Positions 21,301-36,631 are shown, counted from the stretch's first letter. The stretch is DNA of 64,000 nucleotides from Coniella vitis (GCA_011317545.1 WUJK01000001.1:62001-126000), one strand, 5' to 3'. Translations and numbers: made by a program. The notes: generated by a model from the letters alone, not told the origin.

Positions 21301-24072
21301 GGCGATCCTTACCTTTTAAGTTCTACTATTCTTACTATACTCTAAGGGCTATTATCTATACTAGGTTCTTAGCTTATTATATTCCGTATTATATATATAC
21401 TATAGCCTATCGCTATAAGCGCGCTTAATTTTCTTCTTCGGTATATAGAATTTATACTCCGGGTTTACTATTCTTAATAATATAATAGATTCGTACTTTA
21501 TTTATTATATATTCTACGCAGTCTACGCTCTTATAGAAGCTATAATATATAGGTTCCGCGTATACGGACTTTACGCGCTTTTCCCTTTCGCTTCTATTCG
21601 TATATTCTATACTAATCGAGCGCTTTTTCTTATACGTAAGGTATATACTAGGGTATTATATATTAATACTATTTTACTTATCGTATAGTATATTCGTAGG
21701 GGGTATTATATATAAGGCTAATACTAGCGTAATTTCCCCTTATTCTAAATACTTTATAATAATCGCTATTATCGTCATCGTAGGCGATAATACTATACCC
21801 TATCTCGCGTATAGGGAACTATTCGTTGGTTACCTTATATTTAAAGTATTATCTATAATTATATATAATATAAGTAAACTATATAATCTAATAGTATTTT
21901 TCGTAGAGGTAATTAATTCGCGCGTCTTCCTATATAAGGGGGGTTTCGTCTTAATAAGATATTATTCGGAATAGTTCTCTAAGTATAATACTATAGATAA
22001 GGTAGTATATATCTCCTTTATCGATATCTCTATCCGTAAAGCTTTCTAATTCTAAGCTCGTTTCTTCGTTAATAGTTTAGGCGCTAGTATCCTAACTAAT
22101 ATAAAGCGTTTCCTATTATTCTATAATTTCCGTAATATTACTCTACGAGATATCCGTTTCGTTAGGTAGTTTATACCCTTCTATATCGCGCTAATAGGGG
22201 TATTCCCTAATAAGCTAAGCTTACTACTTTATTACTAGTCTTTCGAATAAACCGTTATCTATAAAGAGGGGTATTCTCTAGGTAACTATAATTTATCGTT
22301 CCTTATAAGGTTTCTAAGGGAACTATCCTAAACCTTACTTTACCGAGAGGTATATTATATAATTATCCTTATAATAGAAGGTCTAGTTAAGGAGTCTATA
22401 ATCGGAGTTATCCGACGCTTACTCTAAAAGCTAGTTTTAGCTAGGAGTAGAGTCCGTAGTCTTATATATTATAATATTAGCTTATCGTCCTTCGGGGATT
22501 TTCTTAAATTCTCTAAGGTTCTTAAATTATCGGTATTCTTATATAAAGTAGCCTATCTTACTATAGTTAAAGTATTACTTACTTATAAGTTTACGCTAAG
22601 CTATATCGAGCTTTATAAGTCCTACGTATATAATGCCGCTAATTACTATACCTTATTACTAGAAGCTGCGGTTAGTTATTTATTAAATCCGCTATCCTAT
22701 ATTAGCATAATTCCTCTATATAATATAGCTTCCTCCTTTCTTACTTTTCTCTATATATCTTTCGTAGAGACGGTTATCGATACGGATAGTATTATTACTA
22801 AATATCGTAAAGTCTTTAGGCTAATCCTACTTAGAGATTTCGTCCTTAACCTTATCCTTAAGTCCTCTATAATAGTATTCTATAAGGTTCTTATCTTCCT
22901 AAGGGAGGTATACTAAGAGTTGCTTAAAGCGGACCGTATAGGCTAAAGCAGACTTATTCTACTTAAGTTCTATAAGTTACTATACTATAATTCGTTCTTC
23001 GTTAGGATCGCTAAATATTTCCTTAAGGATATATTCGAATCCTACGAATAAATCGAATATATTTTTAGTAGTTATCTTACGTTAATCGAGGTTACCTAAG
23101 TATTTAATATAGTTACGAAGTAAGGGTTTATACTAGATAAGCGTATCTTTTTCGAGTTATATACCGGCTAGGTTAATTTTATCGGGTTTAGTAGAGAATT
23201 AAGCTATATTATATAGGAAGTATACCTTATAATAGGTAAGGAACCCTTAAAGCGTCTTTTAATTACCGTTATATATAATAGGTTTATCTATCTTATAACC
23301 GTTACCGGTATTTTAAATAATAAGCGCTAGGGGTATAGCAGTTATAGCTTAGTATTATTCGAGCTATTAGGCCTGCCTACGGATAATACGATTCTACTAC
23401 TCCTAGTTCTACTAGAGTATAGCGAGTTATTATATAAGTTCGATTAATTAGCGTATTATATCTTCCTAAGTTATAACCTAGCGACGTCCTTCTCCTAAGG
23501 TAAACGGGGTAGGAGTTTAAGGAGCTATTACTATACTTAATATTGCCTAAGAGGTATATATAGACCGTCCTAAATAAGAGTTATAAAAATATAATAATCC
23601 TTACTTAAATCCCTAATTCTAGAAGTACCTATAAGTTATATATTAGCAGGAGGGGAAGTATTACCTTTAAGTCTCCGTACGTTTATCGAATAATATTAAG
23701 TATTATAAGTAATTAAGAGGGATTACCCTATTATATAAAATAATACTTAGATTTATAACTAAAGATTATAAGGAAACTATCTAATATTAAGCTATAAACT
23801 CCTATCCTTATATCCTTCTGTTATTAACTGCTATTCCCTAAATAGTACCTTAGACCGACGATATCGCTCGTCGACTATTACGGTCTAAGTCGATGGAGTC
23901 GTAGTACGGTCCTTGCGGTCTACCCTTATCCTATATAACCCTAACCCTACTTATATTATCTAGTATAACTTTATTATATAAGAGATCCCCATCGGTCCGT
24001 TAAGGTTCCGATTTGCTAGTATATAGTTGCGCTAGCCTGTTCCTATAACCTGTATAACCGTGGGTTATAACA
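18398..24072 (-). mobile_element. Element B: gypsy chromovirus with two LTRs and a 2-kb internal deletion
   Basis: LTRs lie at 18398-18867 and 23590-24072, with a purine tract AGAAGGGAGA (minus strand) beside the left one, so the element runs right to left. Order on the minus strand is gag with zinc knuckle near 22.5 kb, protease and reverse transcriptase near 20.25 kb (KDGKLRLCVDYRQLN-like), then directly the chromodomain near 19.82 kb. Compared with copy E, about 2.0 kb is missing at about 20069, corresponding to E 31089-33108: part of RT, RNase H and integrase. Flanking 5-mers do not match (GTAAT left, GCTAC right), and the two LTRs differ in a 110-bp segment, so B is probably a recombinant. 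Confidence 0.75.
19663..19734 (+). pseudogene. tRNA-like sequence (tRNA-Arg-like relic or SINE head) inside element B
   Basis: It contains a box A-like TAGCTTAGTAGTTAG and a perfect box B, GGTTCGATTCC. A D-stem (GCTT/GAGC) and an anticodon stem (CTTAG/TTAGG with G-U pairs) can be drawn, with loop TTTCTTA giving anticodon TCT (Arg). The acceptor and T stems carry mismatches expected from C-to-T mutation. The sequence is absent at the corresponding place in copy E, so it is an insertion or capture specific to B. Confidence 0.6.
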
Positions 24073-26856
24073 GCTACTATTCGTACTAAGTCCTTAGCTT
24101 ATTATATTCTATAATATATACGTATTATAGCCTATCGATATAGGCGTTCTAGATTTTCTTCTTCGGTATATAGTATCTATACTTCCTTCTAAGTATCCTT
24201 AATTCGTTGGAAGGTAAGTACTTTATCGTATATATATTCTTTATAGTCTACCTATCTATAAAAGCTAAAGTATATAGGTTTTATATATTTTAGTATAGTA
24301 AGCCTTTATCGCTAGTTCTTCTCGCGTATTCTATACTAGTCGAGCGCTTTCTCTCGCGTATATAGCGCGCACTAAGGCGTTATATACTTATACTATTATA
24401 GCTATCGTATAGTATATCCGTATAGATATTCGTATATTAAACCGATATAGGTATAATTCTATTTTCGTTTAAGTATTATCTAGTACTCGCTATTATCGTT
24501 ATCGTATATAACGATACGTTATCCTAATTTACGTATAAGGAACTATTCGTTAATTACCTTATATTTAAAATATTATCTGTAATTATACGTAATATAGGAG
24601 AATTATACGATTTTATAGTATTCTTTATAAAGATAGCTAAGCCGTACGTCTTTATCGGGGAGTAGGCTTTCGTCTTAATAAGTTATTATCCTAAATAATT
24701 CTTTAAGTAAGATTCCGTAGATAAGGAAATATATATTTCCTTTATCGAGGTCTTCGTTTATAAAGCTTCCTAATTCTAAGCTCGTTTCTTTATCGATAGT
24801 TTATATACTAATATTCTAGGTAATACTAAGGCTTTTCTATTATTCTATAACTTCGGAGATATCGTCTCCCGAGTCTATTATTAATATAGTTTTAGCGGCA
24901 AATTCCTTAAGTTACTATATATATTCGGTCGTAAAGGTCTTAATTTCCGGCTAGACTAGGTTAAAGCTATATTTATAGCGGTCGACTTCGTCTACCGTAC
25001 CTACTTATCCTAAGGTAAAGGGTCGTTATATAGGTAATACTTTTTATTACTCGTCGATATCTATATCTTACTAAGGGTATAGAATCGTAGTAATTAGGTC
25101 CTTATTTCTAATTACTAGTTATTATTTTTTATAAGGTTTCTATAGAAACTATCCTAAGCCTTATTTTACCGAGAGGTATATTATATAATTATCCTTATAA
25201 TAGAATATCTAATTAAGGAGTCTATAATCGGGTTCGTCCGACGCTTTCTTTAGAAGCTAGTTTTAGCTAGGAGTAGAATCCTAGATTTCGTATATTATAA
25301 TATTAACCTATTGTCCTTCTAGGACTTTCTTAAATTCTCTAGGTTTCTTAGGTTATCTATATTCCCGTATAAAGTAGCCTTTCTTATTATAATTAAAGCA
25401 TTCCTTACTTATAGGTTTACGCTAAGCTATATCGAGCTCTATAGGTTTAGAGTAGATAGTTCTACTATAAGCGGTAGTCCTAGGTTACTAAATATCGATT
25501 ATTATTATTATATTAGTATCGTCTTCCCGTATTAGGGCGTAGTCTCTAAGTATTATTACTTCCACCTTTCTAATATTTTTCTTACTATTATTTAAATAAT
25601 CGGTTATCGATCTTAACTACTATAGCTATATATTTATAGAATTCGTCTAGTTTATTAACTTTACTAAGTTCGTCCTTAATATTATCCTTAAATCCTATAT
25701 AATACTATAATATAAGGGGTTTATTATCCTATCCGAGATAGTTAGCGATATATTGAAAGTTAGCTATATACTCTAATATAGATTTAGTTTATTTTAGTAT
25801 TATAAGTTATTATTCTATAATTCGTTATTTATCGGGGTTTCCGAAGGTTTCCTTAAATACCTATACGAAGTACTTAAAGTTATAAAAGATAAAGCGTATT
25901 TCCTTAGTTTAGCTATTTAGGGCTATTTTCTATCGTTCGTAGAGGGTAGGTTCCTATTAGTAGAATATACTTCCTTCGAGACGGCTTCCTACGAAGATAA
26001 CCTTATCTTCTTCCTTAGGGAACTAAGATCGATAATAATCGAAATAGGCCCTATACTAAGTAAGGAAGGATTATAATACTCCTTTAGCTCCTATATAGGA
26101 TCTAGGCTTATCGAGCTTATAAGCCTTTCCCTAGTTAATAAGAGTAAGTTAGGCGACTTCTACTTTAATTTCTTCGAGAGCTTAGTTAAGATACTAATTC
26201 TATATAACTAGGTTTTATTAAGCTATATCTTAGCTAGGCATACTATTAATAACGAAGGGAATAGGAGTAAAGGGTATTATTACTACTATACTTAATATTA
26301 CCTAAAAGGTATATATAAACCGTTCTAAATAAGAGTTATAAAAATATAATAATCCTTACCTAAATCCCTAATTCTAGAAGTATATATAAGCTTTATATTA
26401 GTAGGATAGGGAAGTATTACCTTTAAGTCCCGTATATACTAAATAATATTAAGTATAACTATATACTAAGTAATTAAAAGGGATTACCCTATTAATAAGA
26501 CTAGCTTTAGACTAAAGGTGCAAATTAATACTTAGATTTATAACTAAAGATTATAAGGAAAACTATCTAATAGCTAGGAAATCCATCGTCCTTATATCCT
26601 TCCGTTATTTACTACTATTCCTTAAATAGTATCTTAGACCGCTAGAGTTAATAGCGACTTCTTCGGTCTACCCTTATAATCGATAGGACCGCTAATAGTC
26701 CCGTCGGTCCTTATCGGTTATCTCGTATAACCCCACCCTAGGTTATATTACCCGATATCCTTATATAAGAGATCCTATCGGTCTATTATAGTTCCGATAT
26801 CCGTACTATATTGGGTTGGCCTGTTCCTGTATCTTGTATAACCGTAGGTTATAATA
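24073..26856 (-). mobile_element. Element C: 5' part of a gypsy element (LTR, gag, protease)
   Basis: The right LTR 26345-26856 is in minus orientation and is followed leftwards by gag and protease-like sequence homologous to E about 36.6-34.4 kb. It is cut at 24073 against element B and has no 3' half. Its LTR U3 segment resembles that of element A more than those of B or E. The 5 bp right of the LTR are ATCTT. Confidence 0.7.
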
Positions 26857-26891
26857 ATCTTTCTATATTTATATATAATTTAATATAATAA

Positions 26892-27367
26892 TATTATACC
26901 TACGGGTATATAAATTATAAATATAAGCTAATATAATAAGGTATAAATATCGGAACTATAACGGACCGATAGTATCTCATATATAAGGTTATATAGGATA
27001 ATATAACTAAGGTTAGGGTTATATAAGATAAAGGTAAACCGTAAGCATTATGTTATAACTCTATAGACTTTGATTATAATAGTCGATAAGCGACTTTATC
27101 GGTTTAGAGATACTATTTAGGAAATAATAAGAAAATAATAGAAGGATATAAGGACGATAGATTTCCTAGCTATTAGATAGTTTTCCTTATAATATTTAGT
27201 TATAAATCTAAGTATTACTTTAAATAATAGGGTAATCCCTCTTAATCTCTTATAATATTTAATATTATATATTAATATATAAAGACTTAAAGGTATATTT
27301 CCCCCTCCTATTAATAGATAACTTATAGGTACTTCTAGAATTAGGGATTTAGGTAAGGATTATTATA
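26892..27367 (+). mobile_element. Solo LTR H inserted in element D
   Basis: A 476-bp LTR in plus orientation, starting TATTATACC and ending GGATTATTATA, without internal sequence. It is flanked by AATAA on the left and AATAG on the right, a target duplication after one G-to-A change. D sequence continues across it by comparison with E near 32.84 kb. Confidence 0.75.
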
Positions 27368-29473
27368 AATAGTATATCCGAAGTAATTAATTTCCTAAGT
27401 ATTTTAATTATATTTAATAAGTTTTATTAAAATCTTATTATCTTAAAGAATCTATAAGGCTTTTATAATATACTTCTTATATTCTTTAAGGGTATTTAAT
27501 TAAATAAGAATATTATTTAAATAAATAATTATAAAATAATCGAGGTATTTATATAAGATAAAGTTTATTATCTCCTAAAATAATACTAAGGCGTTAATAA
27601 ATCCGAATAGTATAATAAGATATTCGAAATATTTATAGTATATTCTAAATACTATTTTCTATTCTTCTCTAGCTTTAATATAAATATATATATATCCTTC
27701 TTTAAGGTTAAGGGCTATAAACTATTAAGCTCTTTTAAATCTATCTCTAAATTCTTTAAAAAGAGGTAAAGAATATCGATTCTTAATTATAATATCGTTA
27801 GGCTATTAATAATTAATATATAATTATAATTTACCGTTTTTCTTTAGTATAAATAAGATTAGGTATCCTATTAATAAATATAAAGGTTTAATATAACTTT
27901 TCCTAAGGTTTTCGTCGATTTATTCTCTAAATACTTTAAGTTTATCCTTATTTAATCTATAAATAGGAAAGAACTTCGGTTTTTCTCCTTTCTTAAAAAG
28001 GATCTTATAATTATATAGGCTATATTCTAATAAGCTATTATCGAATTTTCTTTAAAATAATTTCGTAAACTTCCGATATTCTTCTAATATATCGGAGAGG
28101 TTTCTAAATATATCTTTTTTTTATATAATTACTATTATAAGGAGATATCGTTAGGTATATTTAGTTCCTTCTTAAACTTATTATAATAATATATCCTATT
28201 ATCTATAGAATCCTATTATATTATATCTTAATCTATTATATTTCTTACTTTCTTAGATATTACCTATTATTACATCCTTTTATATAAGTTATCGAGGTTT
28301 ATTATATCCTTTAATAGCTATTATTATAGCTTTCTTAATTTAAAGATATATATAAATTTATTTAAGCCCTTATTATTTAGGTATCGCTTAATAATTAAAT
28401 CCGATCCTATATTATTAATTATAACCGTTCCTTAGATATTTTCCTTATCCTATAAAATATAGCTATTAGTTTAATCGATTCGAGGATTTTCCTTTCTTAA
28501 CTATAATATACTTAAAAATAGTTTATATTATATAATATCCGTAATATCGAAGTATATTAATATTATATACCTATAGATTATAATTAGTAATTAATTAGAT
28601 TTTATATTAATAATACCTTAACTATAAGCGATTTTTATACCTTTTATAATATTAAGTTTATAGGGTTTTATCTTCTTCTTCTGAAATATTTATTCTCTAT
28701 TAATTATACTTAGGGATATAAACTTTCCTTATACTCCGCTATTTAGAAGTATTATATAATATTTATTATTAATTTATATTATAATATTTATATATTTATA
28801 TATTAAGCTATCTATTTTATAAAGGGATTTTATTATAAATCCTAATCGCTTATTATCCTTTATAAGTAATCTTTACCTTTTAAGTTCTATTCTTCTTATT
28901 ATACTCTAAGGGCTATTATTTATATTAAGTCCTTAGCTTATTTTATTCCGTATTATATATATCCTATATCTTATTATTATAAGCGCGCTTAGTTTTCTTC
29001 TTCTATATATAAAGTCTATACTCTAGGTTAGCTATCTTTAATATTATAATAAATATATACTTTAACCGCTAGATATTTTATATAATTTATACGTTTATAG
29101 AAGTTATAATATATAGGTTCTATATATACGGGCTTTATAAGCTTTTTCTTTTATCTCTATTCGTATATTCTATACTAGTTAAATACTTTTTATTATATAT
29201 AAAATATATATTAAAGTATCGCGTATTAGTATTATTATAGCTATTATATAATTTATTTATAAGGGTATTCGTATATTAAGTAGATATTAGTATAATTTCC
29301 TTTCTTCTTAAGTATTATCTAATACTCGCTATTATCGTTATCGTATATAATAATATATTATCCGGATTTATATATAGGGAACTATTCGTTAATTACTTAA
29401 TACTTAAAGTATTATCTAAAATTATATATAATATAAGAGAATTATATAATCTATTAGTATTCTTTATAAAGGC

Positions 29474-29957
29474 ATATAATAATCCTTGCCTGAATCCCTG
29501 ATTCTGGAAGTACCTATAAGTTATATATTAGCAGGCGGGGAAGTATTACCTTTAAGTCTCCGTACGTTTATCCAGTAATATTAAGTATTATAAGTAATTA
29601 AGAGGGATTACCCTATTATATAAAATAATACTTAGATTTATAACTAAAGATTATAAGGAAACTATCTAATATTAAGCTGTAAACTCCTATCCTTATATCC
29701 TTCTATTATTAACTATTATTCCCTGAATAATACCTTAGACCGACGATATCGCTCGTCGATTATTATAGTCTAAGTCGATAGAGTCGTAGTACGGTCCTTA
29801 TAGTCTACCCTTATCCTATATAACCCTAACCCTAGTTATATTATCTAATATAACTTTATTATATAAGAGATCCCTATCGGTCCGTTAAGGTTCCGATTTA
29901 CTAGTATATAATTACGCTAGCCTATTCCTATAATCTATATAACCGTAGGTTATAATA
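29474..29957 (-). repeat. 3' LTR of element E
   Basis: 484 bp, pairs with 36632-37114. Its outer (left) end keeps unmutated bases such as CCTTGCCTGAATCCC, whereas the same position in the other LTR reads CCTTACCTAAATCCC. Confidence 0.85.
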
Positions 29958-32900
29958 TTATCTCCCTTCTATCGGTCTTTATCCCTAAAGACCTATAGTA
30001 TTTCTATAAGTAGTCCTACCTAATATTCTTACTTCGGATTATACCTTCCTAATTCGTTATATTATCGAGAATTAATACGGTTTATTATAAGAAGACCGAA
30101 TAAACTTCTTCTCTTTAGTTATCCGTATTAGATCGTTATTCTAAGATACCCTCCTATTCTTCTTACTAATCCCGTTAAGTTCCTTACTTAGCCTCCGAAG
30201 AGGATTCTTCTCGCTATTCGGAATATATTCGCTATAAGCGGGGAAACTACGATATATAGGGCTTAACTCCTATATAGATATAAAAGATTACCTATTAGTA
30301 TTCGTTAGCTAAGGCAGCCCTTAATACTACTAAAGAGGAATTTAAATAAGCTGCTACGAAAGTACGCCGATTACGTAAGGAGTATTATATATAGGCTAAT
30401 AAGATAGCGTATATTATTCGTTATAGTTTAGATATAATCGAAGAGTTAGATTATATTAAAGCGGAGGAGTTAGAAAAGGAGCGTTTAGCCGCCGAGGCTA
30501 TAAGGCGTTCTACGGAGTTAGCCGTTCCCGAAGGCCTATTACCTAAGGGTTTTATAACTACTATGTTAGAGGATTTTAATTAATTTAGGATTTCTCCGTT
30601 ATTTCTATCTAATTTTCTTATTAGTAATTTACGGGGTATTAGGGCTTCTAGTTCGTAATTTAGGATTATAAACTAATCGACCGTAGAGTTTAATAGGTTG
30701 CTAGATCTAGCTAGCGCTTTTAATAAAGAAGGCCTATCTAATTATTAATAAGTTCCCTATTTTTATCTATTATTAAATTACTTACTAATTTTCGTATTCC
30801 CTAATTAGATCTTAGTAGATATTCTTTAGGGGTTCCTATATATTTTCCGAATTATCGTAATTTTTCCACTTAATAAGGTATTATTTTCCGCGTCCGTATT
30901 TATATAAGTCGAGAATCTATTTAACTTTATATTATACTTATTCTAGTTCGATAATATCTATATTATACGAAAGTTCTATATCTACTAGTGCTAGTTCTAG
31001 AAATAAAATATAGAAGACTAGGTATAGATATATATATAGGATTTCTAATTTATAGTTAACTAGTAAAATCTATCGTATAATTTTATAAGGTCCGAGTTTT
31101 TTATAGTTAAGTTTATCGCTAGGTTTAGTAGTTTTAATATTTTTACGGTTAAGGTAGACTTTATCTCCCTTTTATAGGATTAATCCCTTAATCCTTTTCT
31201 AATTAGCGTATTTCGTTATTTATTCTTTAATATCCTAAAGTATACGTCGAATATCTTCGTATAATTGCTTAATTCTTTTAGCGTATTAGTCTGCCGTTTC
31301 TACGTTTCTACCTAGTAGTATTTCGTAGTATATTATAGGGTTATATCCGTAGAGTAGGAAGAATAGTAATTTTCCTATACTTATTATATCTACGCTATTA
31401 TAAGCGAATTACGCGGTTAGCAAAAGTTCGACCTAATTATCTTATTCGTAGTTAATATAGTATTATAGATATTATTCTATAATCTAGTTAATACGTTCCG
31501 TTTATCCGTTTATCTAAGGATAAAATACCGTAGATATACGTTATATCGTTCCGAGGTATTTAGTAAGTAAAATCTAGAATTTCGATACGAATTTTCTATC
31601 TCTATCTAATATAATTTCCTAAGGTATTCCGTAGTTAGCGATAATAATACGGAGGAATATATATACGAGTTCTTCTATAGTATTACTTTCCTTATATAGT
31701 AGGAAGTATACGTACTTACTTAGTCTATAAACTACTACTAAGATACTATCGTACTATACCTAAATTAAGGGTTCTCGTAAAAGGGGTAGCTTAGTAATAA
31801 AGTTTAGATTAATAGATAACTAAATAATCGTAGGTATTAGTAGAGGTTATAGTAGTCCGTAAGGTTTATATCGTTCTATCTTATTCCGTTTATATATATC
31901 GTAGTTATTAACGATATCCGTAACTCGTTTCTTAAGGTTTAGTAGATTCTAATAACGTTAAATCCTTTTATAGGTTACTCTAATTCCTTAGTATTTATAT
32001 ACTAGTACGCTATAGATACTTCTAATAAAGTCGTTTTATTCTAATATTATTAGGTTATCGAGGTTAGGTATTTCTCCTTTAATATATAGTATTATATTAA
32101 GTTCCTTAGTAATAGATAGTATAATAAGGTTACCTTCCGAATCTTCCTTAAAAATTATTATAATATCTTAATCTTTACTATTACTATCCTTATAGTCTAA
32201 CCGTCTGCTAAAAGCGTCTGTTTATTTATTTTCTTTGCTTTTACGGTAGATAATCTTAAAGTCGAATTTTAATAGAAATTCGTACTATCTAACTTATCGT
32301 TTATTAAGCTACTTTATTAAGGTAAATACCTAAAGGTTCTTATAATCCGTATATATAAAAATTTATTATTTTACGCCGATAAGGTAGTATCGCTATTCCT
32401 TAAAGGCTTCTACTATTACTATAAGTTCTTAATTAAGCGTTCTATAGTTAAGTTCTAGTTTATTTAGCTTCTTACTAAAGTTACTAACTATCTATAATCG
32501 TCCTTTATTATCTCGTTATCTAAGTTATCTACCGAGTATATAATCTAATATATCTATCTCGATCTCGAAAATATTATCTTAGTCTACTTCGACTAGGATT
32601 AGTTCTAATATAATTATATCCTTAATTATAGTAAAGGCTTTCTATACCTATTCGTTCTAATTAAAGGTAATATCCTTTTTCGTAAGTTCCGTAAGTAGTA
32701 CTATAATATTACTATAGTTCTTAATAAATTATCGGTAGAAGTTAGTATAGCCTAAGAAAGCTCTAATATCCTTAACGTTCTAAGGTATAGGCTAGTCCCT
32801 AACTACCTATACTTTATCTTTATATATTCGTATATACCCTAATATAATAGTATATCTAAGGTAGTTAACTTTTTAAGTATTCTAGTTATATTTAATAGGT

Positions 32901-35900
32901 TCTATTAAAATCTTATTATCTTAGAGGATTTATAGGATTATCGTAATATACTTTTAATATTCCTCGAATATCTTTAAGTAAATAAGGATATCGTTTAGGT
33001 AAGCGATTATAAAATAGTCGAGGTATTCGTATAAGATAAAGTTTATTATTTCCTAGAATAATATAGGGGCGCTAGTAAGTCCGAATAGTATAATAAGATA
33101 TTCGAAATATCCGTAGCGTATTCTAAACGCTATTTTCTATTCTTCTCCGGGTTTAATACGAATATATATATATCCTTCTTTAAGGTTAAGGGCTATAAAC
33201 TATTAGGCTCCTCTAAGTTTATCTCTAAATTCTTTAAAGAGAGGTAAGGGGTACCGATTCTTAATTATAATATTATTAAGTTGCCGATAGTTAACGTATA
33301 ATCGTAGTTTGCTGTTTTTCTTTAGTATAAATAGGATTAGGTATCCTACTAGTAAATAGGAGGGTTTAATATAGCCTTTCTTAAGATTTTCGTCGATATA
33401 TTCTCTAAATACTTTAAGTTTATCCTTATTTAATCCGTAGATAGGAAAGAATTTTAGTTATTCTCCTTCCTTAAGTAGGATCTTATAATCGTATAGGCTA
33501 TACTCTAATAGGCTATTATCGAATTTTCCTTAAAATAGTTTTATAAACTTCCGATACTCTTCTAGTATACCGGAGAGGTCTCTAAACGTATCTTCGTCTT
33601 ATATAGTTACTATTATAAGGAGATATCGTTATATATATTTAGTTCCTTCTTAAACTTATCGCGATAATATATCCTACTATCTATAGAATCTTATTATATT
33701 ATATCCTAATCTACTATATCCCTTATTCTATTAGGTACTAACTATCGCTAGAATCTTCTCTATAAGCTATCGAGGTTTATCGTATCCTAGGGTAGCTATC
33801 GCCTTAGCTCTTCTCGATTTAGAGGTATATATAAATTCGTTTAAGCCCCTATTATCTAGGTATCGCTTAGTAACTAAATCCGATCCTATACCTTTAATTA
33901 TAACCGCTTCTTAGGTATCCGCTTTATCCTATAAAATATAGCTATTAATCTAATCGATTCGAGGATTTTCCTTTCTTAACTATAATATACCTAAGATTAG
34001 CTTATATTATACGGTATCCGTAATATCGAAGTTTATTAGTATATTATATTTATAGATCGTAATTAGTAATTAATTAGATTCTATATCGATAATACCTTAG
34101 CCGTAAGCGACTTCTATACCTTTTATAATACTAAGTTTATAGGGTTTTATCTTCTTCTTCTAAGGTATCTATTCTCTATTAATAACGCTTAGGGATATAA
34201 AGTTTCCTTATACTCCGCTATCTAGGAGTACTATATAGTATTTATCGTTAATTCGTACTACGATTTTTAAATATTCGTACGTTAAGCTATCTATTATATA
34301 GAGGGACTTTATCGTAAGTTCTAATCGCTTATTATCCCTTATAAGCGATCCTTACCTTTTAGGTTCTACTATTCTTACTATACTCTAAGGGCTACTATTT
34401 ATACTAGGTTTTTAGCTTATTATATTCCGTATTATATATATACTACGGCTTATCGCTATAAGCGCGCTTAATTTTCTTCTTCGGTATACGGAGTCTATAC
34501 TCCGGGTTCGCTATTCTTAATAATATAGTAGATTCGTACTTTATCTGCTATATATTCTACGGAGTCTATACTCTTATAGAAGCTATAATATATAGGTTCC
34601 GCGTATACGGGCTTTACGCGCTTTTCCCTTCGCTTCTATTCGTATATTCTATACTAGTCGAGCGTTTTTTCTTACGTATAAGGTACGTACTAGGGTATCG
34701 TATATTAGTACTATTTTACTTATCGCGTAGTATATTCGTAGGGGGTATTATATATAAAGCTAATACTAGCGTAGTTTCCCCTTATTTTAAATACTTTATA
34801 ATAGTTACTATTATCGTCGTCGTAGGCGATAATATTATACCCTATCTCGCGTATAGGGAACTATTCGTTAGTTACCTTATATTTAAACTATTATCTATAA
34901 TTATATATAATATAGGTAAACTATACGATCTAGTAGTATTTTTCGTAGAGGTAATTAATTCGTATATCTTCCTATATAAGGGGGGTTTTATCTTAATAAG
35001 ATATTATTCGGAATAATTCTCTAAGTATAATACTATAGATAAGGTAATATACGTCTCCTTTATCGATATCTCCGTTTATAGAGCTTTCTAATTCTAAGCT
35101 CGTTTCTTCGTTAATAGTTTAAGCGCTAATATCCTAACTAATATAGAGCGTTTCCTATTATTCTATAATTTCCGTAATATTACTCTATAAGATATCCGTT
35201 TCGTTAGGTAGTTCGTACCCTTCTATATTACGCTAATAGGGGTATTCCCTAATAAGCTAGGCTTACTACTTTATTACTAGTCTTTCGAATAAACCGTTAT
35301 CCGTAGAGAGGGGTATTCTCTAGGTAACTATAATTTATTATTCCTTATAAGGTTTCTAAGGGAATTATCCTAAGCCTTACTTTACCGAGAGGTATATTAT
35401 ATAATTATCCTTATAATAGAAGGTTTAGTTAAGGAGTCCGTAATCGGAGTTATCCGATACTTACTCTAAAAGCTAGTTTTAGCTAGGAGTAGAATCCGTA
35501 ATCTTATATATTATAATATTAGCTTATTATCCTTTAGGGACTTTCTTAAATTCTCTAGGTTTCTTAGGTTATCGGTATTCTCGTATAAAGTAGCCTATCT
35601 TATTATAATTAAAGCATTCCTTACTTATAGGTTTATACTAAGCTATATTAAGCTCTATAGGTTCTATATATATAGTACTGCTAACTACTATACCTTATTA
35701 TAAGAAGCTACGATTAGTTATCTATTAAGTCCGCCGTCCTATATTAGCGTAATTCCTCTATATAGTATAGCTTCCTCCTTTCTTGCTTTTCTCTATACGT
35801 TTTTCGTAGAAACGGTTATCGATACGGATAGCGTTATTACTAAATATTATAAAGTCTTTAAGCTAGTCCTACTTAGAAATTTCGTCCTTAACCTTATCCT

Positions 35901-36631
35901 TAAGTCCTTTATAATAGTATTTTATAAGGTTCTTATCTTCCTAAGGGAGGTATATTAAGAGTTACTTAAAGCGGATTATATAGGCTAAAGCAGACTTATT
36001 CTATTTAAGTTCTATAAGTTATTATACTATAGTTCGTTCTTTATTAGGATCGCTAAATATTTCCTTAAGGATATATTCGAATCCTATAAATAAATCGAAT
36101 ATATTCTTAATAATCGTTTTACGTTAATCGAGGTTACCTAGGTATTTAATATAGTTACGAAGTAAGGGTTTATACTAGATAAGTATATCTTTTTCGAGTT
36201 ATATACCGGCTAGGATAACTTTATCGGGTTTAATAGAGAATTAAGCTATATTATATAGGAAGTATACCTTATAATAGGTAAGGAACCCTTAAAGCGTCTT
36301 TTAGTTACCGTTATATATAATAGGTTTATCTATCTTATAGCCGTTCCCGGTATTTTAAATAATAGGCGCTAGGGGTATAGCGGCTATAGCTTAGTATTAT
36401 TCGAGCTATTAAGCCTACCTATAGATAATACGATTCTGCTACTCCTAGTTCTGCTAGAGTATAACGAGTTATTAAATAAGTTCGATTAATTAGCGTATTA
36501 TATCTTCTTAAGTTATAACCTAACGATATCCTTCTCCTAAGGTAAATAGGGTAGGAGTTTAAGGAGCTATTACTATACTTAATATTACCTAAAAGGTATA
36601 TATAGACCGTCCTAAATAAGAGTTATAAAAA

